Shown: piece after piece, positions 10,701 through 22,100 of the stretch | Numbering within the stretch: the first letter of the stretch is position 1 | How the letters are laid out: each line of letters begins with the position of its first letter | Made by a program: the position numbers and the translations under genes | The notes under the pieces: generated by a model | Databases searched by the model: none | Seen by the model: only the letters and a program-made list of their open reading frames with translations | What the model was told of the DNA's origin: nothing | DNA from: Polydactylus sextarius | Taxonomy: Eukaryota > Chordata > Actinopteri > Polynemidae | NCBI GenBank assembly: GCA_016801845.1 | Contig: CM028920.1 | Span: 9,952,501 to 10,016,500, forward strand | Length of the DNA: 64,000 nt | Direction: 5' to 3'

Positions 10701-13392
10701 AATGTTCATAGATTTTGGTCTCAGCTACGCCAAAAATGGAGAGCTCCTGAAATACATTCGCAAAATTGGTTCATTTGATGAGACCTGTACTAGATTCTAC
10801 TCAGCTGAAATAGTTTGTGCTCTAGAATACTTACACAATAAGGGGATAATACACAGGTAAGACCTTCTGTTTGCCTTTATTCATGATGGAATTTCTGTCC
10901 TTCAAACAATGTTAAGCATTTGTTTTTCCCACAACTTTTACTTTGTTCCTTTCAGAGATCTGAAACCAGAGAATATTCTTCTGAGTGAAGAGATGCACAT
11001 CCAGATAACAGATTTTGGGACAGCAAAACAGTTATCATCAGACAGTAAACAAGGTATAATCACGTTCCTGACTTATGTCATTAAAACTGGTAGTTTACAT
11101 TCAAGCAATGATAAGTTATACATGGCTTCATATCATTAATTGTGTTTCTTTTTTAGCGAGAGCAAACTCCTTTGTTGGAACAGCACAGTATGTGTCTCCA
11201 GAGCTGCTAACGGAGAAATCAGCCTGCAAGAGGTAAAGGGGTCTGCTCATTATGAAATTGATACTTTCCTGGTCAGTGTTCATGTTTTATGTTTGTCAGA
11301 TAAAAATGATGCAATTTTACTTTATTTGTTCACTCTTAGCTCTGACCTCTGGGCTTTGGGATGTATTATCTATCAGCTGGTGGCTGGTTTACCACCGTTC
11401 AGAGCTGGGTAAGTATTAACAGGGTGTTGCTGTCACAGCTCAGTTAACTTTTATTAATTTGCTTCAGTAATGGCAGATCATGCTATATTGCTATTTTCCA
11501 ATTATAATTTACTGCTAATGATTGTAAGGTGCAACAACAACCTTGTCCAAGTAATATTCATCTAGAAAATAGTATTTCACTTGTGCCACACGTCCCTAAA
11601 GTATGTTTTTTGTGTGTGTTTTTCCTCTTGTGTTTCATCTCCTGTAGAAATGAATACCTTATATTCCAGAAGATAATCAAGCTGGAATATGAATTCCCAG
11701 AGAAATTCTTTCCCAAAGCCAAGGATCTTGTCAAACAGCTTTTGGTGAGTTATCAAGTATCATAGTAAATCCATAACATGTAGACAAAATGGATTTTATT
11801 TGGGGCACTAGTTATCTATGCAGTTGCTAATTATTAATAAAGCAGTGTTTTCCTTACAATTAAACATATCATATTGGTTTGTGTTTTCCTGTCAGTCACT
11901 GGACCCTTCCAAGCGGATTGGGTGTGAAGAAATGGGAGGATACAACCCTTTGAAGCAGCACCCTTTCTTCGATACCATCTCCTGGAGTGACCTACACCTA
12001 CAGACACCCCCCAAGCTCACCCCCTATCTGCCAGCCATGTCAGAGGATGATGAGGACTGCTATGGAAATGTAAGAAGCTTTTACTACCCCTCAACCTTTA
12101 AACAAACCAAAAATCTTTATCCAAACCTGACTGTGTCTTTTCTTGCTTTTCTAATTTCCTACATCAGTACGATGATCTCCTGAGCCAGTTCAGCAACATG
12201 CAGGTGGCCCCGTCCAGCTCATCGCACTCCCTGTCGCCACATGAGTCCACACCCCCACAGCGGTCCAGCAGCAACATTGAGCAATACATCCACGACTTGG
12301 ACAACAACTCTTTTGAGCTGGACCTGCAGTTCACTGAGGAGGAGAAGCAGCTATTGCTGGATAAACAGACCACTGGAAACCCCTGGTAAACCTCTCTCCA
12401 CATTTAACCAGTGTGAACTCATTGACATGAGTGTTCCTTGTTTATATCATCGTTAGCTAAATCTAAAGTCTTGCTCATATCGAACAAATGTGGAACATGG
12501 AAGTAAAATTTCATATTCTGTTTTGTTGATAATTGTTTGTAGCTATGGATACATGCATTTGTTGAAGGAAAAAATGTTTGAGGGAAAGGGAGTGGGTGTC
12601 TGTAATCTACTGTTGCTTATTTACACAGGCACCAGTTTGTGGAGAATAACCTGATCCTGAAAATGGGACCAGTGGATAAACGAAAGGTGTGTAAATTCTG
12701 GCTATATATTTTAAAATCCTAATTTACAATATTGTATTGTCAAATAGATATTATATACTAAAAGTCTCTAAGAAATATTAACCTTTCCAAGGTAAAGTCT
12801 TCTCTTAGGGAGCTTTGTTTTCCGGTAGTAGTTGGCCTCAGCATCAATGAAATCACTTCCCATTGCTCTGCCTAATAGCATATAGGAAGTAAAGGGGAAT
12901 TCCCTGTTCTGAAGTGGGAAGTGTCTTTGGCCTAACAGCCCCCTCTGTTGGTGAACTAATGTCTTGAGCCATGTGGCATTCCATTGCAGGGTCTGTTTGC
13001 ACGACGGAGACAGCTGCTTCTCACTGAAGGACCACACCTGTACTATGTGGATCCTGTCAACAAGGTCCTGAAAGGGGAGATTCCTTGGTCCCTGGAGCTA
13101 CGCCCTGAGGCCAAGAACTTCAAAACCTTCTTTGTTCACACGGTAACTGACTACGTCTGATGTCCGTCCAGCACATTTTCCTCCAGCAACATGTTGATAC
13201 TTGTCCACTGTTTAGATGCTCTCCTCACATGTAGTTCACATTTTAAATATTTTTCTTCCTCTACTGTGATGTTTGCAGCCTAACCGAACATACTATTTGA
13301 TGGACCCCAGCGGAAATGCTGACAGATGGTGCAAGAAGATCCAGGAGGTGTGGAGAAAGATCTATCAAAGGCACCAAAACCCCGGCCTATAG
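7728..13392 (+). CDS. pdpk1: 3-phosphoinositide-dependent protein kinase 1, 547 aa
   Basis: PDPK1 phosphorylates the activation loop of AKT, S6K, SGK and PKC at the plasma membrane. Fourteen exons join in frame (1644 nt): 7728-7751, 9538-9774, 9987-10029, 10136-10273, 10712-10856, 10956-11053, 11157-11232, 11340-11408, 11648-11744, 11896-12069, 12168-12385, 12629-12686, 12990-13142, 13279-13392. The N-terminus MARATSQLYDVVPIQ matches the family. The kinase domain has glycine loop ILGEGSFSTVV (about 79-89), Lys103, HRDLKPEN (Asp about 197), DFG (about 215) and activation loop ARANSFVGT, with the trans-autophosphorylated Ser near 233. The C-terminal PH domain starts near residue 450 (WHQFVENNLILKMGPVDKRKG) and includes the phosphoinositide-binding basic run FARRRQ. 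Human PDPK1 is 556 aa. Intron 4 has minor-spliceosome signals. Downstream kctd5 is also its neighbour in human. Confidence 0.97.
7850..8720. repeat. GCTAGC/GTTAGC-rich tract in pdpk1 intron 1
   Basis: The first ~900 bases of intron 1 hold about twenty interspersed hexamers of the GCTAGC, GTTAGC and GCTAAC family, often in pairs such as gctaacgttagc. They are irregularly spaced, so this is not a tandem array. The same hexamers recur just downstream of other promoters in the window. Confidence 0.6.
10274..10711 (+). other. pdpk1: U12-type (minor spliceosome) intron of pdpk1
   Basis: The donor after TTG|T is GTATCCTTT (10274-10282), the U12 5' splice-site consensus. Near the 3' end is TCCTTAAC (10691-10698), a U12 branch-point match, about 14 bases before the terminal AG (10710-10711), with no polypyrimidine tract between. 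Joining the flanking exons gives KLYFGLSYAKNG, exactly as expected for PDPK1, so the boundary is secure. The minor-spliceosome class follows from the consensus. Confidence 0.88.
10317..10613. mobile_element. Tigger/pogo-like MITE inside the pdpk1 U12 intron
   Basis: The left end CAGTGATCCCTCACAT and the inverted right end (reading CGGTAATCCCTCGCCA on the minus strand) are imperfect terminal inverted repeats. Both are flanked by TA (10315-10316 and 10614-10615), the target duplication of the Tc1/mariner/pogo superfamily. The CAGTGNTCCCTCG start is typical of Tigger/pogo-type ends. The ~300 bp body is AT-rich with no ORF, so the element is non-autonomous. Confidence 0.65.
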
Positions 13393-14670
13393 GAGTATAG
13401 TTCCTCCTGTGGCCACTCCTCTTTAGCTCTGAGGCCAATCACTGAGCAGAGTAACACCCTCTTTAGTGCCCTTCATCACCGCAGTGTAAACAAACTCTTA
13501 GAGACGCTGGCATCTAGACCTTGTTTGTTTTCCTGAGTAGAACCATGGGAAAAATACAACTTTGGATTCAGGGTTGCTTTGCTTGTTCTTTGTGCTCTCT
13601 GTGAGGCTTCTATTGCATTTTTCCTTGTATGGATGATAAAACTGCCACCATGCACATCTGCTTTTTGTACATTCTGCAGGGGGAATATAAGAAGGGCAAG
13701 CTTGTCCTGTAATGACACAAGCTTGGGTACCGCTAGGACTATCTCAGATGCAAGGACTGGTTTCCTGCTTCAATGATACCATAACACAAAGTCTAGCTTT
13801 TGTGAACCAGAGCCTATCCTGATATCTTAATTAAACCATATCCTAATCTTACATCATACGTGCAAGCTGTAGTCAGGCCCCACTTCTAGTGCATATACTC
13901 CATAGTTGTAAACTGATACTGTAAGCTGATTCAGTCTCACACGTTTACCAAACTCAAATCCTATATATATTTTTGTCAGAGCCCAAATGTTCCCACGGTA
14001 TTTGAGTTGTTTTTTTTAGTCTCTTGGTACTTGCTTATTGCAGTCCAGTAAAGGTCTCTATGTAACAAAGCAGAGTGCCGGTCTGCAGTGAGACATGGGT
14101 CTGAATCAGTCTCTATAAGTGTGAGCCTTCCATAGCTGTTACTGAGGATGTATTGCTAACAGGGGGCGGGTAAACATGCCACTAGCTTGGACTTCCTAAT
14201 CATAACTTGCTTATCTTTCCTGCATGGCCAGTTTTGTAGCTCAGCCTTGTCCGCTTCTCTCTCCTAGGGCACTGGAGTTATAGTTTATTCAAGTTTAAAG
14301 GTGGGTATTTTTGACTGCATTGGCAACCATAGCAAATATTGGATGATTTGGCTGTTCTGTACCATTCACTGGCTATTTCTTTGTGGTGTGATTTTTATTT
14401 TTATTTTTTTCCTTTGTTTTTTTTTTCTTTTTCTTTCTTTTTTCTTCAATTTTCTTTTTTTTTTTTTTTTTTTTTGTTTGTGGGATAGTCGGCTCATCTT
14501 CAGTACGTCCTATTGAAAACAAAATCTCATGTGCTGACCACCCCATGCTGAACAGAAAACTTTCATCAACAGAGATACATACACATACTATCATTCTCGG
14601 AAGCAATCACAGTAAAGCTGTTGTCCCTGGACAAAGATGGCAGAACTGCCTCATCAGGCACATTAGCCTG

Positions 14671-14710
<40 letters not shown>

Positions 14711-14818
14711 CGTTTTTTGTTTTCGTTCTGACGTTTGGCCCAATAGAAATTAAAGCGATTGATTTAACTTGTGCTATTGTTTTAGCAGTATGTATTATCA
14801 TAATGCTTTTAATTTTTT

Positions 14819-14850
<32 letters not shown>

Positions 14851-15740
14851 TTTTTTGACATATTACCTTAAGGTCCTTTCCAAAGGTCCTCTTCCTTCAG
14901 CTGAGTCTGTGTGTGCAGTGTGTGACTGGAGTATAGGTGAATAGGACCCTCTGGCCCTGGGGCCCGGGGCTCGATGTGGTTGGATGTCAGTTAAAGGATA
15001 TCTATCTGATCCAAATAACCGATGAAAATTGCTGTATCTGTCTATAAAGTCGAGAAAACACGAGACAAGTGTTTTCCTCTAGTTAGAAAAATTGTTTGAA
15101 TCAAGTCGAGGGCAGTCGGTTACATTGTGTATGGAATACTCTACCTGGCTTGTAACTGACTAGAACTGTGATGTACAGATGATGTATTATTAAAATCTGA
15201 AGCAAGTAATGCAATGATATTAGGATACAGTTTTTGTATTTTTATTCTTGTATAAGGTTATTTGATGGCTATTGTTTAGCCTCTAGTTCATTCTGTGTTA
15301 TTTAAATTCTAATATATGAATCATATTTGGATTGAAGTCATGTTCAGGGGCCATGTTGTGTATGTATTGAGATGTAAAGCCTTTGAATGTGAATAATTAT
15401 TGTAAACTATAATATTTTACAGCTTTTTTCTTACTATATCATACATTTTCTATTTGCTCAGTGATTTAATCATATTCTGATAATTTAATGAATCTGTTCA
15501 TTCTCTCTCTGATTATTTGTGCGCTAGGTCAGTAGATGTTGAATGATGAATTTTCCACTTAATGCTTGGTAGTCCAGTAATTAAAGCATGTAGGGATTTA
15601 GGCAAACAAATAAAGCCATGTGTCCTGTCTTCTGTTAACGACCACAGTCATGACAGTTGAAAGCAGCAGCGTTCAGTGGCAATGGCATCTCACTTTTTTT
15701 TTTCTGCAGCATGTAAATAAAGTACCGGCCCGTTATCAGT
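13393..15740 (+). other. pdpk1: pdpk1 3' UTR with long T tracts
   Basis: No coding signal follows the pdpk1 stop for about 2.3 kb. Canonical AATAAA signals at 15609-15614 and 15716-15721 suggest a 3' UTR of about 2.2-2.3 kb, typical of PDPK1. It holds long T runs at about 14457-14475, 14673-14705 and 14835-14856, interspersed with TTTTC repeats. Apparent ORFs here are Phe/Lys homopolymer artefacts. Confidence 0.6.
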
Positions 15741-16156
15741 GTTTGTGTGTTGTGAAAATTACTTTATTTATTTATTTATTTATTTTAAATAGACACTAAA
15801 TGCTATACACCACGAGGGGAAATATTGCCCGAGTTGATGGTAAATAATCATCAAATACTATACGCGGTATATACGAATAAGGTGTTTATTTTATTATGAC
15901 ATCTTCAGACTCAACAGCAAGAGATCACAGCTTCATACTGAGGCGTCAGATCAATCTAGGAAGGAACTTTTTTTTTTTCGCTGGAATAATTCATGCAAGT
16001 GTCTGTCAGTGCTGGTGGAGTGGGTTAGTAGGAGTGGCCGAGGAGCTGGCAGTCTGCTTTGCATGAATAGTGAACTCCAAGTTAGTGGCTGCAGCTTAGA
16101 TATTTCCTGTCAGCCGCACAGACAGAGCCGAGGCAAGGGCGGAGGAGACGAGAGGG
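15741..16156 (+). promoter_or_regulatory. kctd5: kctd5 promoter and 5' UTR region
   Basis: This short spacer lies between the last pdpk1 poly(A) signal and the kctd5 ATG. It becomes GC-rich towards the start (gaggcaagggcggaggagacgag). No TATA box or confident transcription start is seen. A TTTA tetranucleotide run lies at about 15763-15784. Confidence 0.4.
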
Positions 16157-19100
16157 ATGGCAGAGAACAGCTCCGAGACGAGCGGCTCCGTTCACCGGAG
16201 ATGTTTGGGCCATTCTCCGGCGGAGAGAAACATTTCATCCGGTGTCGGATCATCGAAATGGATTCGACTAAACGTCGGGGGCACGTATTTTTTAACGACG
16301 AGACAGACGCTGTGTCGAGATCCAAAATCATTTCTCTACAGACTGAGCCAAGCTGACCCCGAGCTCGACTCCGACAAGGTAAATGCTAAGCTAGTCCCTC
16401 TAGTTAGCAATGTAGTTAGGAGGGTACTTAGTTAACTACATTTTATTTCCCACTAAATCGCTTTTAATTACCTACTGCTTTGTTTGGCGGTTATGATAGT
16501 TGATGACTGCGCTTACCAGCTTGTTTAATTAGATTACCAGCTTTGTAAACATGAGTGTTTTATTCAAACACCCAGCGTTTACTCGGGTTTTTTGTTGCTA
16601 GCTAGCATTAGCTCGCTAAGCTAGCTAGATTCCGACAGTCGCCACATGACATACGATCTCGCTGCTAGCCTCTCTCTCTCTGTGTGAGTGTGTGTGTGTG
16701 TGTACGTGTGTCTATAGCTCCCCTCGTTATGTCTCTTAATAATGTAAGATGCCTGTTTGCGATTACCTAAGTGTGTCGTTTGAAATGTCATCTTGTGGAA
16801 AAAATAAGTGTATTATTTTGTTCGTTTGTGTTTGTGCGTGTGTTTAAATAGCTCAAGTCGATTCAGTGGTTGGAAACTTTGCCTGTGAAACAGTGACGAC
16901 AAACAAAAACATCTCAAACCTGGCGACTATTGACGAAAACTCATTACAAATGGCTAAATGTTCGACTTTGACCCAGTTTAGAGTATAACCATAGATAATA
17001 TAGTATCTAATCTAATCTTTGTGTGGGTTGTTTGACTGCTTTAACAGTGGCATGTCTTAAACTTAAGTTATCCCATTGAACAAAATAAAAATTTAGTTGT
17101 AATTTTTTACATCACATAGTAGTTGATACACTATGAATCTATGGCTTTGTCTGGCCTGTCCACTGATTACAATGTCTACAAGCATTAGGTCTATAATTAC
17201 CCAACCAAATAACCTACACATATGAGACTTTATAGCTCGATCAATTTGTGTTTTCCCCTCCTTCTCTTGAGGTTAGTCAGTTTCTTGGCTCTGTTTGCTT
17301 TGCAGTAATCAGCTTCTGTGCTGGTGGTGAGGCTCCCCTAATGAGTACATAAGTCATTGCCAAGTGGGGTGAGGTGCTGCTGACAACTGAGAGCTGGGGG
17401 ATGAAGTCACTCATCTCTCTATTTGGCCTCAATGCTCCAGAATCAGGCTTCTCTCTGTTTGTCCATCTGCCACTTTTAACAACGAGCGTGCAACGCTTTA
17501 AGGGCACCCAGCACTGAGAGAAAAACAATTTATTAGTGGCCGTATACATGGTGTAATGTGTTCTGCTTTTCGCTGTTCATTTTACAGCCCCATTATTCAT
17601 TGTTTTCATCTACTTGCATGTTTTAATCTTCACCCCTGCCCCTCTTTATGCTAAGCTGAAACCCAGGCTCATCTCGTATTTTCATGCAAATATCTTAATC
17701 TCTGAATAATCAGCTTGCTTTTTTGTCAGTTTATCCTCCCATGAGCAGCGGATCAGTCCATCTCAATCCCTTGTCTTAAGTATGTATCAGACGCTCAAGC
17801 CATTACTGTACCTTTCTCCTGCAGACAGTCTGGTTAAAGACAGCTCCCAGTAAAGGAGAAGATATAATTAGATATTATATCATCTACCACGGTGTCTCAA
17901 ACAATATATATTCACATGATTTAATTTTATTTGCAACTAAAGCCAAGAAAACTGATATTTTTTTTATTTTTATTTCTTGTATTTTACAACACTGCATGTG
18001 AATAGGAAGCCCAGCAGAGTGACAGATTGGTGAAGAGCTCTGTTTTTGGGCAAATGCAGTATTGTGTTTCCCAGCCAAGGAAATGAGTGGTTCAGCTCAC
18101 AGTCACGCAGGCTGACGTGCTTCAGCAGGACTCTTGAGGAGAGCTGCATTATTCATGTTGTTGACTGGAGTCTGTATTGCACATTGGGGTAGACCAGGGA
18201 GAAAGTGGAGGAAGTGCTGTCACGTGCACGGCATTAACAGCTTTCACGTCTTCTTTTTAAATTGGTTATTGCATAATTGACAAATTCCACTTAATGGCGG
18301 CATGTTAGTGATATTGTTGTTTGTATGGTTTAAGTGACCGGTTCATGCTGAAAGCTCATAAGTTGGCACAACTCTGGGATTTGTCGATACATCCTGAGAG
18401 ATGCACATCAGTGGGCATCTATCCTGCTCTCAAACTTCCCTTGGCCCAGGACCACTCAAGCACAGACCCAGCTTTTTACCTCTGAGAGCCACATGAATTT
18501 TTCAAACGCCCTATCACAAAGAATTCTTGTTCCCTCAACATCTTATTCTTTTCATATTCATATCCATTTGCTGCCCGCACAAGTTCTCTCCACGGCACAT
18601 GTGGTGAGAGTGAAATACGGCTGCGTTTAATGCCAGATTCAGGCTGTATGTCATGCCCGAGCACACTGTGGGAGGCGACGTAAATATTTAACGGTGATAT
18701 CGTCTCCTACCGCTCTGTCTTCTTGCACTAAGTGCTCAACAGGGCACTGCGGAGTGCTATCGACAAATTTGGTGTGACTCAAGCCTTTATGGTTTCTGAA
18801 GCATTTTTATTCAAAAAAACCACAAACCTTCAGTTGATCATTTCCTCCTGTTGTCAGCGTGAATGTTATCAGTGCATTGGTGAGGCCAGTTTTTTTATTT
18901 GTAGATTTTTTTTTTTTTCTATAGAAATTCATGCCTCTCCTTTGGTCTAAATTAAGCTCCAGGTTGCAGTGATCAGTGTTTTTGTGGCTTGCCAGCTTCG
19001 ACGTGGAGCTACTTAACTGCTTCTAATCATGACAGCAAAGCTTTTAGGGGACTTTTTAGAGGGCGCTCTTCATTTAGTGCCTGAAACACTTTGCAGTCAT

Positions 19101-22100
19101 AAATTGTTCTGCTAAACGTGCTGATGGTGTTGCCTCGCACAGCTGAAAATGGTAGAAAGGCGAGAAGTTCCTCCCAGCCTTGGTGACAGGTCAAACATGC
19201 ATTCAAATGACAGTGTTAAATATTTTTGCAATATAAGACAGATTCCTATGATAAAGCTGTGATGTGACGCGTTTATAATTTGAAAGCTGAAGGCCCATTT
19301 GACTATGCCATTACTGCTTGTACTCTGGAGAGACTCCTGGCTCTCACTCTACATGGATCAGACTTCCACTTGGCTAAGTAGCTACAGTCATGTGACTCTA
19401 GAAGATCTACTGCAACATCTTTAAGCGCTGTTTGTGCAGGGGGCATGGCTGCAGTGAGTGGCTGATAATGCTTTCTTTCTTTTTATTCATGACCTGAACA
19501 AATTGAAATGCCCTCACGTGATGGTGTCATTTTTTTTTTTTTGTATAAGCTTAAAGTCTTTGTGTTGTTTGATAGTTATTTTGAACCATCTGCTCTGCTG
19601 TAGCCAAGACTATATGACATTTTGCAGTAAATATTTCAGTTTTAGTGTACACCCGTTGTTGCAATCAGGAGCAAACATGCACTAATACCTCAATTTTGTT
19701 GAATTAAGCATTGACTGTCAGTGTTAATGTGTCTGCAGAAAGCTTCACTGGACATCATGTGCACGAAGGGTTGGTCACCGTGGTATTTCCTGTGGGAGGA
19801 TATGTATTGTGTGTAGCAGAAGACTGATAACGTTAATACACTACACTTCCCTCTGTTGTGAAGGCCACCCTTCTAATTGGCTGTTGTTTACTTAGATTGT
19901 TAGTTGTCCCCAGTTTGAGTGCAGCCATGGTTGGGCTTGATTTGACTTTGTTCTGGAGACTGTGTGTATGGAAGGCTTTGCAGTTTGATTTTTTTTTTTT
20001 TTTTTTTTGCAAAGCCAAACCACAAAATACTGTGTATCATGCCTGACCTACACTGAACTGACCTATTTCTGGTGGGTATTGTAGGCGGTGTTGACACTTA
20101 CCCGTGTATTTGTTGCTATCATCTGGTCTCTTTGGTTTGTCTTCATCGCATTTGAGTCTGGCATTTTTTATTTAATAAAAATCTATAATTTATGAAGATG
20201 TGGAGTCTGTAAATATGGTTTGTTTTTGCTTTTAACCATCAAAGTAGACTTCCGTTATTCTTCATAACTTCAGTTTTTGTAGATGAGCTGGTTTTGTTTG
20301 TCACTACCACAGTGTTGCAGAAACGGTCACATTTCTCAAGACGCACTTCAAGCCTTTTTAATTTTTCACTTGGCCATCTCTTTCCCTGCCTGTCTAAAGC
20401 ATAACCAAGCAGCAGCACTCCTCCTATTCCCTCATTGTCCCCACCCCTCCGTTGCCCAGAGCTCCCCAGCCTGGGCCCCCAGAGACACAGCCTTTTGTTT
20501 TTAATTAAAAACACTGTCCCCTTTGTGTACACGAGTCCACACAAGAGCCCCCATAATCATCTTTCTCTGACTGTCACCCCAAGTTCCCCATAGATACATG
20601 TGCGCCCATAGGACCAGCAACAGGCTTGTCAGCATAACAGGTCAGGAAGCTGACAGTTTACAGAAGTGGAGAGTACACAGCGTTGTGTGTTTGATCAGTG
20701 GGAGTTTTTGAGACTGTATACAATAGTTTATTTGTGTAGTGCATCTGACCTTTTCAGCAGCCAATGTTTCTACTTATTACTTATTCTTTTTAAAAGGACA
20801 AGCATAGGTATTACTAATAACATTGGCAGGTTGCACAAAAGTATAAGTGCAAACTGGAATTCAGCTGTAATTAATTCTGTTTACTACTGTGAAATGTTAA
20901 AAGGGTGTGTACTAGATCTCATAGCGGAAATGCAGGTCTTAGCGTATTTATTCCGCATTTGCAGTGCCTCTGAAACAGTCAAGAAAAAAAAAACATGAAA
21001 TATATAATTATTTTCTGTCTGGTTTTCAACAAGTTGCAGTTATAGCAGCTGTTGCCAAACCGTCCTCTCACAGTGAGGGTGCACATGACTGAGGTCAATG
21101 TATGTGAAACTAAAGATGAATAGACCTTTTGTCGAAGGAAAAATGTTAAAATGATCAAACAAAGCAATACTATTATTCATAGTAGGAACACAACCATTGT
21201 TAACGTTACTACTTACACCTGTGCCTTTCTTGCTATGACAAGTTAAAGTGCCTGCTGTTATTTAAAAAAAAATAAAAAATAAAGTCCACGGATGTGATGT
21301 GTGTCAATAGAACAATAGTGTTGTGGTGCTGGGAAATCTATCAAGATTCAGAGTTACAGTGTCTGTTCAGAGAGCAAAACAATATATGCCAAGTACAAGA
21401 TTGATAGATTTTTGTCAGAATCAAGAAAAATGTAACATCTTTAATTGTGAAAAGAGTAGTTAATGTTGTTGTTTTTTTTAATCTTTCTATATGGCACCTT
21501 TTTGTTGCGAGTCTCTACCATTTTCACAAGCTGATAGCAAATGAAAGTGTTTTGGCTTCCAAACAAGGAAAGGAAACAAAACGCCTCGACGATCATTCAC
21601 ATTTTGTTACACTCAATACACAGCGATAGTAGCTTGTCACAACGACGCGTCTTCATGGTGACTGAGAATGGTAGCTGTTGTATGCAAATCTGTGAAGCCG
21701 TTTTTAACAGACGACTGGCTTTATAAAAAGGGTTCAGTGTTTACAGGTGGTCAAGTTGTTAAAAAAAATATAAACAACTAGTGCACATTGTGTTTTGCTA
21801 TGCAGCGAAGGATAAATGGAGGCTAAGAGTAGAAGCATAATCTTCAATGTGAAAACCAACCGTCATGTGGTGAGCTGCTCAGCTTCAGTGTCGCCGGTTT
21901 CCTCCACTCGGGTCCACCTGTACTTTTGCTTAAACTTCAGTAACTATGGAAGTGTAAGGAACTGACACGGAGCGGCGAGACCAGAATAGAGCTCTGCTGG
22001 GCTCCGGTGGGATATTTTTGCTTTGGAAAGGAGGTCAGTCAGCCAAGAGGGTTCAGAGATTCATTACAAAAGAAAATGCACTGGGACCCCTTCTCATTAT

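Noticed and set aside
14301..14871. Overlapping ORFs of Phe or Lys runs on both strands
   Set aside because: They are translations of long T/A homopolymers in the pdpk1 3' UTR.
16009..16356. 115-codon ORF overlapping kctd5 exon 1
   Set aside because: It is a shadow frame of the GC-rich first exon; the KCTD5 BTB frame is the real one.
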